Assembly (NCBI GenBank): GCA_916048055.1
Contig: CAJZHL010000010.1
Location: 124,001-188,000 of the forward strand
Length of the DNA: 64,000 nucleotides
Direction: 5' to 3'
From: Pedinophyceae sp. YPF-701
Taxonomy: Eukaryota > Chlorophyta > Pedinophyceae
Shown: positions 1 to 9,911 of the stretch, one piece after another
How positions within the stretch are numbered: position 1 is the stretch's first letter
Layout: every line of letters starts with the position of its first letter
The notes under the pieces: model-generated
What the model was told of the DNA's origin: nothing
Seen by the model: the letters and a program-made list of their open reading frames with translations, nothing else
The model's database searches: none
Translations under genes and position numbers: made by a program

Positions 1-197
1 GTGGGGGGACTGAATGGTATAAACCATCAACGCGATGCAGTCTACGTCGAGTGCAGAGCAGCTGGCTGCGCGCGTGCGTCCACAGAAGTGGCTCCAAGTA
101 CAGCAGCTGACGATGACCTATGGTTGGATGTCTTAGCTTGGCTCCACCGGCTCGATTGCAGCGGCAAGGGGCACGTGCGGCCGTTCGCGGCGCTCAC

Positions 198-606
198 CTT
201 CCGCAGACTGGTTCGTCTGGTACCCTCCGATGTACCCGATCGTGAGCGGCAGCACGGACAGCGTGCACGGGCTCAAGCTCGTTGCCAGCCCCGCACCCAG
301 CAAAGCCGCGAACGTGACCGGCGACAGCGTCTTGAGCTGCTCTTCGATCAGCGTCGCGGCCGACTGCCCCACGCTGAAGCTGTTCCCGGAGTCGAGGTCG
401 GCGAGGACCGCCGCGGACGACGCCCACGACGGCGCGAGAGCTGCAGCCTGCTGGCCGGCCTCAGTGACCGCTGTCGCCAGCTCCTGGGCGCCCGGGACCG
501 CGCGCGGCGCGTGAGAGCACAACCGAGCACTCACGGCGCCGCGGGGCGCCAGAACACGCGGCGCGAGGCCGGCAGCGCCCTTGGAGGGGCACAGAGTGGT
601 GTTCAT
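198..606 (-). CDS. CCDA: Plastid cytochrome c biogenesis protein CcdA, first exon (partial)
   Basis: This is the 5' exon of a CcdA/DsbD-family membrane protein, which passes reducing equivalents across the thylakoid membrane for cytochrome c assembly. Translation starts at the ATG at 606. About 85 residues rich in Ala, Ser and Arg form a plausible plastid and thylakoid leader. The first transmembrane helix follows, with the family signature SPCTLSVLPLTIGYIGGY; its Cys is the first of the conserved redox pair. The exon ends at 198 with a clean donor (AAG|GTGAGC). Bases 1-197 are therefore intron, and the rest of the gene lies left of the window. The leader suggests a plastid rather than a bacterial copy. 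Identification is firm from the signature; the length of the leader is an inference. Confidence 0.82.
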
Positions 607-951
607 GGCTTGGGTTTCCTCGCTCGATGTGCAACGCGCTCCTGACGCAAACGCGCTCGCAAACGCACTGACGCGGCGGGAGAAGGTCTGAAGTAGTCTT
701 CTGTGCCGCTGGAGAGTGCGGAGAGGACCGCATGAGCCCGCGGGGGGCGTCTGACCCTCTCAGCCACGTACGTCATACCCCCGTCGTCAGGCGGACGCGC
801 GGCGTGCCCCGCCCCGCCAAAGGCTATCTGCGCGCTCGCGCGGCACGCACCGCACCGCGCGCCCGTGGTGAGAACCCCAACCAGTTGGACGCAGCGAGGC
901 ACCAGCAACCACGGATTCTCCCAACGCCCTCACAGCGCGTCTCCGCGCCGC
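607..951. other. Intergenic spacer, no gene seen
   Basis: This stretch lies between the start of CcdA and the 3' end of the hydrolase, which are in tandem on the minus strand. It is GC-rich with only unconvincing frames and presumably holds the CcdA promoter. No clear TATA-like element was recognised. Confidence 0.4.
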
Positions 952-3504
952 TCATTCGAACGCGCGCCCGAGCCACGAGTCGATCACGTCCTCGGACCCG
1001 TACCACCGGTTGCTCGTCCCCTCCTCGAAGGTCCCCACCCTGCTCATACTGTGGAACACCCCGTCCAGTAGAACATTGGTGGCCCCCGGGAGGAACGAGC
1101 ACCGCGTGGGGACCACCGCGTCGCCCTCGACGCCCTCGCCCTCTCCGCACACCTCCAGGTAGCTGCACTCATACACACAGACGTACACAGCAGCATTGAA
1201 GAATAAACAGTTCCGTCAGGCGCGCAGGCTCAGCAGCACGGCGCGAGGCGGTTCATGCGGCGCCCGCGGCCCAGCGAGCAGCGTAGCGCCACGTCCGCGA
1301 GCGCGCGCCGCGTCTGCGCAGCGGTCGCACACACAACACGTGGTGTTGTTGCGCGCGCGTGTCGTACCTGTTGTGAGCGTACAGCTGCACCTGCCCCTTC
1401 TCCGCCGCCTGCCGCCCGCGCACCGCGCGCCCCGCGACGCACACGTACCGCACGCCCTCCCCCGCGAACCTCGCCCCGGGGGACTCCGCGTCAACACTCC
1501 CCAACAGTCCCCCCGTCCGGTCCGTCCCCACCATGTCGCGGAACGTGTTGCGGTGCGGCGACCCGAGCGTCACGAGCGCCCGCACGTTCGGGTTCGGCCC
1601 CTCCGCGCCGTCGTCGCGGTACTTCGGGTCCGCGAGGTACGCGCGCGCCAGCCACCCCCCGGCAGAGTGGCCCAGAATGGTCACGGGACGGCCGTCCGAG
1701 GCTGCGACGGCCTCGCGGACGGCGGCGTCCGCGCGGTCGAGGTACCAGCGGTAGCCCGGGTCGACAGTGGCCTGCAGCGAGGCCGCGGGCGAAGCGTCAC
1801 GGTGCGCACCGGGGGCGTAATGCGGGGGGAGTCGCGCGTCGCTGCGCGTGGGCGCGGTTTGGGCAAGCGCGGGAGTGGCGCACACAGCTGCGGGTGCGAA
1901 ACGTCTGCTGAGCGCATGCCACCGCCTGATGGGGCAGAAAGACGAACTCCGACGCGAAGCATGGTTGGCGAAAGGAACACAGACTGTCAACGACACGTCG
2001 CCGACTGGATGTTGCATCGGTAGGATATGCGAGATCCGATGGCGTTCCGTCAGATCGGCCGCTATCCGATCTCGCACATCCTCCTGATGCAACACCCCGT
2101 CGACCACGCACGTGTCCAAGTGCCTGGTGCTCGAGAACCTCGACGTCAGGCATACTCGTCAAGGCGAAACTTTGTCTGCTGCTGTCGACCCGAGAGCAGT
2201 CGCCACGTCCGCACGGGCCTCCCTACAGGCTGGCTGAACTCACCATACGTGTTCACCAAGCCGCTCCGGCCCGCAACGTAGCGCACAACGGGCCGGAGCG
2301 GCTTGGTAAACACGTAGCGAGTTCAGCCAGCCTGTAGGAAGGCGCCCGCGCGGACGTGGCGGGTTCCCACGCACGAAAGAACAAAAGTCATACATAAGCA
2401 GTTACGGTGGGTTGCTTGCCTTCTTTTGCCAGAAGGCGAGGCTCAGGAGGCCCTTGGCGACCTGGAACCAGTCCTTCCGCTCGACCTGGAGGACGTGCAC
2501 GGAGAACCCGCGGCGGCGGAGCGCGGTGGCGATCGCGGCGTCCACGACCCCAAACGGCGCCTCGTAGTCGCCCGTCTCGTTCCCGAACCCCGGAAGAATC
2601 ACGATGGGCTCCCCGGGCGACGGCGCCTCGACCCTGCGCAGCCGGTGAGCGAGCTCGGGGGGTCGCGGCCCATCAGACGAGCAACTCGAGCCACTTCAAG
2701 ACTCTTTCCATATATTCTCGGCACCGCAGAGGGACGCCGCGGCCGTGGTGGTGGCGGGGCGGTCCGCGCGCACCTCGGGAACGCGCCGTAGAGGTCCGGG
2801 TTGAACGGCATGACGTCGTTGGCGGGCCAGTCCTTAGTGACGGGCTGCGTAACGTGGAGCAGCGTCCCCTGCGCGGTGGCCTCGTCGACGCTGAGCGACG
2901 ACAGCTCCACGCCGGTCGAGTCGAGGTACTCGCGCGGGAACTGCGCGGCGGGCGGCGCGGGCGGCGCGGTGAGGCGGCGGCGCGACGCGTGCGTGAGATC
3001 TTAGACGACGCACGCCATCTCTCGGGGGGGAGTCGCACAGACCCCCCCGTGGACCGAGCGGCGGCTGTCGCTACTGCGTTGATACTGCAGGAGACAGCGC
3101 GGCGCAGGAGAGGGGCGGTTCGGTCCAGAGGACGGCGCGCAGCCCGACCCAGCGTGCTCCTTCTCTGCAGTAGCTTTGCTGGCCCAAGGGTCGTCCGAGG
3201 CCCCACTCGCGGCGTCTCGAGCGCTTCGCCGGAAAGAGGAGAGTGTGCGCTTCGATCCGGGCGTGGGCCTCGATCTGAGATGCGCTCAGCGATCCGCACG
3301 GGCTCTGTGGTGCTGAGCACGAGGCCCGCAAGCAAGGCTGTGCGGGTTTCGCACCTCGATCGGGACCCTGATCTCCTTCTCATCCTGCAGCGCCCGCGTT
3401 CGCGGCGCGGCTCGCGCTCCCGCGACCGGCCGGCGCGTGAACGCACCCCGCCCGGCACTGCACGGGCCCTGCAGGGCCGCACGCGCAGAGAGGCTGCACG
3501 TCAT
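952..3504 (-). CDS. Alpha/beta hydrolase of the plant PGAP1/lipase-like group, five exons
   Basis: Proposed exons are 3504-3367, 2940-2774, 2684-2420, 1771-1368 and 1162-952, giving 394 residues with consistent phases. The first exon (MTCSLSARAALQ, rich in Ser, Arg and Ala) would be an organelle leader and is the least certain part. The core reads PIVILPGFGNETGDY, then the nucleophile elbow GHSAGG (Ser about 226), then a GDAVVP strand (Asp about 339) and GVFHS (His about 362), which gives a complete Ser-Asp-His triad. Plant homologues end in the same way with a WYGS motif, seen here as RWYGS. It is probably a lipase or esterase; the substrate cannot be told. The third intron (1772-2419) uses a GC donor (AAG|GCAAGC) and contains two foldback elements. 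Confidence 0.72.
2011..2093. repeat. Foldback (inverted repeat) inside hydrolase intron, element 1
   Basis: Arms 2011-2040 and 2064-2093 are reverse complements at about 26 of 30 positions, separated by a 23-base loop. The left arm begins gttgcatc and the right arm ends gatgcaac. It lies wholly within the 648-base GC-AG intron. Confidence 0.85.
2201..2361. repeat. Foldback (inverted repeat) inside hydrolase intron, element 2
   Basis: Arms of about 73 bases (2201-2273 and 2289-2361) are near-perfect reverse complements around a loop of about 15 bases. Both outer ends carry the sequence cgccacgtccgc or its complement. The transcript of this intron would form a long hairpin. It resembles a small foldback or MITE-like element; no coding capacity is present. 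Confidence 0.9.
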
Positions 3505-3873
3505 AGCTCCGTCCCGCTCCCCTGTGCTCCGAGCGCGATGCCGCGGCCCGCAAAGGCGCCGGCAAGCCCCGTTCGGGAGCGCCACGAGCTAATTACCCCC
3601 CCAACACCCCTCTCGTGCCGTAACCGCCCTGACACGGCGCCCCGGCGGGTCACAACGGCCGGACGGCGTCGTGTGCGCTCCACAGTCTCGCGCAGGCGAC
3701 GCCGCTTTGATCGAGAGGGACCGTGGGGACCCGCACGGCGCACGCGTTCCACTAGCCCCTGGCGCACGGCCCGTGAGCCGTTGGCGCGGCTTCGCAGCGC
3801 GTCGATCGAGGGGTTTCGCGCGAGAAATAGATACATTTCGCCGCTTGGCGCGAGGCAACCCCCCCGCGCCCCG
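3505..3873. other. Divergent intergenic region, no gene seen
   Basis: This region separates the divergent starts of the hydrolase and the kinesin and presumably carries both promoters. No convincing coding frame or core element was recognised. Confidence 0.4.
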
Positions 3874-6800
3874 ATGACGGCGCCCCCGGCGTCCGGTCCG
3901 GTCGCCTCAACAACACCTCGGCCCCAGACGGCCCCGGAGGCGGCCGCGGCGGGCGGCAACCAGGCCGGTTCGGAGAACTTTTGGGTCGGCGTGCGCGTGA
4001 GGCCGCACCTGAGGGCCGAGAGGGAGGAGGAGCTCGTGTGGGAGTGCGAGGAAAACGAGACGGAAATCTCCTTCTGCGGCCGGGTCGAGAAAAAGGACAA
4101 ATACCTCCCGAAATCCTACGCGTTCGACAGGTCCGGGCCCCGCCACGCAAGCAACACTATCCAAGCATGCTGAGCGACCGCGCAACTCGGCCGATGTCGT
4201 CCCCCGCAGCGCGTGGGACGTTACGATCTGTGCAGAGTGGCTGTTGCGCGTCCCTTCCTCCGCAGCGCCCCAACGCGCCCCCAGCGTCCCGCATTCTTGC
4301 CTGATCTCGACGCACCGACATGATTCTCTCGTCCGACGCCGCGAGCCACCGCCCGCGCTCCCTCGCCGCACCGCGCAACGCCCCGGCACCTCCGCGCACG
4401 TCGCAGGGTGTTCGCGCCGCAATGCCCGACCGCGGACGTGTACCAGGCGGCGGCGCGGAACCTCGTGCTCTCCGCGATGGAGGGCGTCAACGGCATCGTC
4501 TTCGCGTACGGTCAGACCGGCTCCGGCAAGACGTTCACTATGCGCGGCGTCATGACGCAGGCCGTGCAGGAGGTGTTCGCGGCGATCCACGCGACGCCGC
4601 GGCGGGAGTTCCTGCTCCGCGTGAGCGCGCTCGAGATCTACAACGAGGTCGTGAAGGACCTGCTCGTCGGCGACGCGGCCACCGCGCCGCCGCTGCGTTT
4701 GCTGGACGACCCGCGGCAGGGCGTGCAGGTCGAGGGGCTGTCCGAGGTGGGCGTGTCGTCGGAGCAGGAGCTCGCGCACCTGCTGCGCCAGGCGGAGAAG
4801 CGCCGGCACGTCCGCGACACCGGCGCCAACGCGTCCTCCTCGCGCTCCCACCAGGTTGTGCGGCTCTACGTGGAGTCGCGCCCCGGCGGTCCGGTGCGCT
4901 CCCGACCCCCCGGAACGACGGCCTGTATTTTTTCTATTTATTTCGCCCGATGCGCGCGCCGCGGCTGCGCGAAATCCGTCGCGTTCGCGTCCGTTGCGTG
5001 CAGGGGTCGGGAGCGACGCCGACCGCGACCCCGCGCGCGCACTCCGCGAGCCAGACGCCGCGGTCCGGCGTCCCGAAGCTGCCGCTCGGCGCGACGGACC
5101 TCGACGGCATGGAGGACGCCGCGGACGCCGCGCGCGACGGCCCGAAGGGCGACGTCATATCTTCCAGGTTATACTTCGTGGACCTGGCGGGGTCCGAGCG
5201 CGCGCGCACGGCGGAGATCGGGGACCAGATGGACTCGGCGCGGCTGAAGGAGGGGTCGCACATCAACCGCTCGCTCCTCACGCTCGGGAGCATCATCCGC
5301 GAGCTCAGCAACGGCAACGGGCGCGGGCACGTGCCCTACCGCAACTCGAAGCTGACGCGGATCCTGCAGCCCTCGCTGTCCGGGAACGGCCGCACGGCGA
5401 TCATCTGCACCGTCGCGCCGGAGGCGTCGCAGGCCGACAACACGCGCAACACGCTGCACTTTGCGCAGACGGCCAAGAAGGTCACCACGCGGCCCATGGT
5501 CAACCGCGTCGTCGACAGCGAGGCCGTCATGCGCAAGCTGCGCAGGGAGATCGGGGAGCTCCGGCGCCAGCTCGCCGTGTACGAGGACGAGGGCTCGCTC
5601 ACCTCGCGGCTGCTGGATGCGCAGAATACGGCGCGGCTGACGGCGGAGCAGAGGGACGCCGCGCACCGCCGGCTGCGGAACCTCGAGCGGCTCATCCTGC
5701 GCGCGCCGCCGGGCACGATCAAGCGGCGCGCGTCGTGGTCGCCCGGGAACACGCCCGTGCACGTGCGGGAGGCGGAAGCCGCGGTGGATGCGGGGGGTGT
5801 CTCGCCGCCGCACGGGGGGTCCCCGGCGAACCTCTCGAACGTCCAGACGGCCGCGCTGCACGGCGCGTCGCGCCGCGGAGGCGCCGCCGCGGGTCTGCGC
5901 CGCTCGTGGAACCCGGGCGACACACTGAACGCGGCGGCCCTGCGAGCGGGCGCACGCGGCGGCGCGTTCCGGTCCCCGCTGGCGGCGCTGTCGGACGACT
6001 CGTCCGACGACGGGTCCGACGAGGACGGGCGCGCGGGCGGGCAGCGCGCCGGCAACGCGTCCGTGCGGCGCCGCCTCTTCCCCGGAACATTCTTCCTTGA
6101 CATCTTCTTGACTCCTGACGTGCAGAGGCGAATGAGGCGCCTCGGGGCGTCGAACGAGGGCCCCGTCCCCCACGTAGCCCGGCACGCGTCGGGGTCGATC
6201 TCGACGCCGTCCGCGGGGCAGTCCCCCGCGCGTTACGGCGCCGCGGAGGACGACATCGATGACGAGGATGACGGGGGGTCGAATCGCGTGGGGCGCACCG
6301 GGCTGCCGCGGGACCTCGCGGCGAACGCCGCGGCGGCGCTGGTGCAGACGACGCAGCTCGGGGACGCGGAGAAAGAGGCGCTGCAGGCGCTGCAGGCGGA
6401 GGTGCGGTGTATGAAGCACAGCAGGGTGCGCAGCTGGGCTCCTGACACGAGTTTGACGCAGGCGGCGGCGGCGCGGGGCGCGCGGACGCCGGGGAGGCTC
6501 AGTCGGCAGCCGAGCGGCGCGGCCGAGGGCGGGACGCCCGCGGACCAGCAGCAGCGCGAGCGCATTCGGGCTTTGGAGATGGAGGTGGAGCGCATGGAAC
6601 AAGAGAGGGTGATTGGAGAGTTCCTGGACAAGACGCACGAGTCGACGATCGAGGCGCTCCGCAGCGAGCTGCACCGGCTGCAGCTCGCGCAGCACGCCGA
6701 GGCGACCGCGTCGCGCGCGCTGGCGTCCCTGCAGCAGAAGATCACGCGGGGGGTGTCCATGTCGCTGACGCCGTCGCAGCTGCCGTCGCTCGCGGGCGGC

Positions 6801-8738
6801 TGCGGGCCGGGCAACACGCCGCTCTCGCCCGGCGGCGTGTCCGGCCGGTCGTGCTCCGTGCAGTGGCCCGCCGCAATGATTGATCGCACACGCTCGAACG
6901 TGACGGAGGCCGCGTCGCCGCTGCACCGGCAGCTGCACGGCGCCGGTGCGTCGCAGACGAGCGGCGGAGAGGCGTCGTTCGGGGTCGCGCCGCCACGTGG
7001 GGCGTACGGGGACGCGCGCACGTCGGAGGGGGGGGGGTCGGGGGCCAGCGTGGTGATCTACAGCGCGGAGGGGGGGGGTGTTGCTGCGGACGACGCGGAG
7101 GGCGTCGGCGACAGCATGGAGTTCCTCGAGCGGTCGCCGCGGAGCGCGCTCGTGTTCGCGCCGCTCACCGCGGCCGCGCGGGGCCGCCCGGCACACGGCG
7201 CGGAGGCGGAGGCGGGCGGCGGGGCGGCGACGCCGATGCTCGCGGAGTCCCCGACGGCGGCCGCGGTCGCGGCCTTCGCGGGGCTGCGCGGCGCGCGCCG
7301 GGCGGACCTGCTCAGCCCCTCGGAGGGGGACTGTCCGGCGACGAGTCAGGACGCGGGGGGTGTGTTGCGGGACTCGACGAACCGCTCGCCGAAGGCAGGC
7401 CCGAAGGTTCTGGACGCGTGCTCGGTCGGGGGCTCCGTGAGCGCGGGGCGCTGGGACGCGGAGGGGGGTCTCGACGGGCCCGTGTTGGACAACACCCCCA
7501 GCAACGTCCCGACACCCCCCGGGGAGGACCCGTGGGCGGCGGCGCAGGGGTGGTACGAGCGGCAGCTCGCGCAGGCGCAGGAGGACATCCAGAAGTCCTT
7601 CGAGGCCGACTTCTCGTCCATCAAACAGGCATTCACGGACTTCAACGAACAAATAGCAAGACTCGAATGCCAGAAGCGGCTGCTCCTCAACCAGGTCATC
7701 CGGCTGGAGATGGAGGCCGAGGACGCGGCGTCGCGCGAGCGCAAGCTGCAGCGGCAGGCGAAGAAGCGGGAGATGCAGCTGGCGGACGCGAAGCAACGGG
7801 CGTCGATGGCGGCGGCGGCGGCGAGCGTGCTGCAGCGGGAGCGCGAGCGCGAGCGCGAGCAGGGCGGCGGGAAGCTCGGCGGCGTCGCGGAGGAGGGCGC
7901 GGGCGGCGAGGCGGACTGGATGGAGGACCCGTGGGGGGAGTCCCGGCCCGACGACGAGTCGTGGGCGCTGGCGCCGTCGGCGGCGACGCTGATGCCGCGG
8001 ATCCTGCGGCTGTGGGAGGAGCTGCACACGCCGCTCGTGCACCGCTCGCGGTTCGTCCTGGGGTTCCGCGGGAAGGAGACGTTCTACTTTGAGGTAGAAC
8101 ACCGGCGCCTGACGTGGGAGCGGTCCAAGCTGGACGGGCCGGGGCCGGAGGCGCGGGAGGCGCGCCGGGCGCTGCAGCACGCGGCGACGGTGCTCGAGGA
8201 GGTGCGTGCCTGCGTGCGTGCAGCGCTGCACGAGCCCCTTGACCTTTCGTCTTGTTGCACGTGAAGTTTGCCGCTTCTTCTCGCTGTGCCGCTGTTGCGA
8301 CCTTTGTCTGTGTCGATCGTCGCCCGTGTGTGTGTTTGGCGTGTGCGCGCACGCGCATGTGTGTGTTTGTGTCATCTTTGGTCGCGATGCAAACGCGGGG
8401 GTGTGTCGGCGCCGGTGACGACGCAGGAGCGCAAGTGGCTCGCGGGGGAGATCCGCCGGCGGTACCCGCGCGGCGAGGCGCGCGACCAGCTGTACCGCTC
8501 CTTCGGCGTCGACCTGTCGGACAAGAACCGCAAGGTACAACTGACAGCGAGGCTCTGGAGTCGGACCACGACCTCCGACGCCGCGGGCGTGCACGCGACG
8601 TGCCGGCTCGTCCTGCGGCTGTACGGCGAGCGCCCGAGCGACCACATGTTCGAGGCGGTCTTCAACAGCAGCCGCGCGGACGAGGCAAAGCCGCGCCGTG
8701 CGGGGTGGCTAGCGAAGCTCCTCCCCATGTTCGGGTGA
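3874..8738 (+). CDS. Kinesin-7, NACK/CENP-E-like, with plant NACK C-terminal domain
   Basis: Exons 3874-4130, 4407-4893, 5004-8201 and 8427-8738 encode about 1417 residues. The motor domain is N-terminal: P-loop GQTGSGKT at about 121-128, switch I in SSSRSH, switch II VDLAGSER, followed by HINRSLLTLG and YRNSKLTRILQ. A neck and broken coiled coils follow, mixed with long low-complexity stretches rich in Gly, Ala and Ser. The last 200 residues match the NACK C-terminal domain (DUF3490): LWEELHTPLVHRSRFVLGF, then an EVEHRRLTW strand, then ERKWL with LYRSFGVDLSDKNRK. In plants, NACK kinesins carry a MAP kinase kinase kinase to the phragmoplast during cytokinesis. The same role here is an inference, since some prasinophytes divide without a phragmoplast. 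The second intron contains a T-rich island at 4920-4945. Confidence 0.88.
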
Positions 8739-8969
8739 GCGCGGGCGCGCGGAGCCGAGCTGCCGACGTTGCATCCGGCAGCTCGTGTGAGCGGACGGGC
8801 GCGCACGGAACGGGGTCGCGCGCGCGCCCAAGCGACAGCGCCACACGCGATGTCATGTGTCATGGGCCGTGGTACGGTGGCTAGTACGGGCCGAGACGCG
8901 GGCGCGGCGGCGGGAATGGACGGTGTCGTCGATGCAGAGAGTCACAGGGGCGGGGTTGCGCCGGGGGCG

Positions 8970-9538
8970 TCAGTCGGCGCTGCCCCCTCCCTCGGCCTTG
9001 CGTGCCCGCTCCTGTTTGATCCACTCCTTGGACTCCGTGAGGTGCACGTCCTCGAGGTCCATGCCCTTGGCGGTGTACGCGCTCATGTAGGCTAGCCGGA
9101 GGGCCGTGCAGTCCTCGATGTGGTTGCGGTCGACCGCCCCGGCAAAGCGGTAGCACCACTTGAGGCGCTGCTTGAGCTGCTCGAGGAACGCGCGCTGGAC
9201 CGCCCGCTCGGTCCGCTCCGTCATGATCTGGTGGGCCCGCCGGTACGTGATGGGCAGGCTCTCATCCTCCAGGTCCACCTGCACCGCAAACGACCGGGGT
9301 CCTCGTCGGAAACGCGTCGCCCGGGGCGGCACGCGGCGCCTCGCGCCCAAAACTCGCATGATGGGTACATATTCTTTGCGGACCCGGCGCGCGGGCGCCT
9401 GAGACGCCCCCACGCGGCGGCAAGAGGATGCCCTGTGCCCCCACGGCCGCGCACGCGTCGCGCCGGCCGCGCGCGCGGCAGCGGCAACCAACTGACCTTC
9501 TTGGCAAAGTCGGGAACGCCCTGCTTGCCCGACGACAT
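8970..9538 (-). CDS. NDUFB10: Mitochondrial complex I subunit NDUFB10-like
   Basis: Two exons, 9538-9497 and 9278-8970, encode 116 residues, close to the 106 of the plant subunit. Exon 1 gives MSSGKQGVPDFAKK, resembling the plant N-terminus, and ends at a good donor (AAG|GTCAGT). Exon 2 carries a long charged helix and the diagnostic KWCYR followed by a downstream Cys (IEDC), the paired cysteines of the family. There is no cleavable leader or membrane segment, as usual for this subunit, which lies on the intermembrane face of complex I. It is convergent with the kinesin gene. The identification rests on length and the WCYR...C pattern, so it is good but not certain. Confidence 0.7.
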
Positions 9539-9911
9539 CCTGCTCTGCGCCCCTCGGGCCCGTCAATCCTTTAGAAAAGACCACGCCCACCCTTCAGAGA
9601 CTCAGCAACGCCGCCTGCCTCGCGCACACCTCGCCCACGCAGATGGCCTCGACGCTCTCGGGCGATAACCAGCCAACGGAGTCCTTTTCGTCCCGACCGC
9701 CCGGCCCGATGGCCCGCCGCGGACCCGGGTCCTCATCACGCCCCCCCTGACACCACAACTTCGCGACAGGGGGGCCGTCGGGGTTGTGGGGAGCCGCCGG
9801 CGGCCGCCCCGGACCATCGGCAGGCGCACGGGTCGCGGCTCGGCTGGTTTTCGCCCGCGCTGCGCCGATTCCATGCCGTGCACGCAGCAGTAGTCGCGTG
9901 CGCGAACCGCG
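9539..9911. other. Divergent intergenic region
   Basis: This spacer separates the divergent NDUFB10 and NLR-like genes. A minus-strand frame ending near 9600 reads WLSPESVEAICVGEVC but has no start or splice context that I can support. I call nothing else here. Confidence 0.35.

Noticed and set aside
2407-4173. A 588-codon plus-strand frame ending in the kinesin start
   Set aside because: Only the last 85 codons before the 4130 donor have kinesin character. The rest is antisense to the hydrolase exons and Arg-rich.
5169-8645. A 1158-codon antisense frame across the kinesin gene
   Set aside because: Same cause: strong GC3 bias. The composition is Arg/Pro/Ala-rich with no recognisable motif, and the plus strand carries a clear kinesin.
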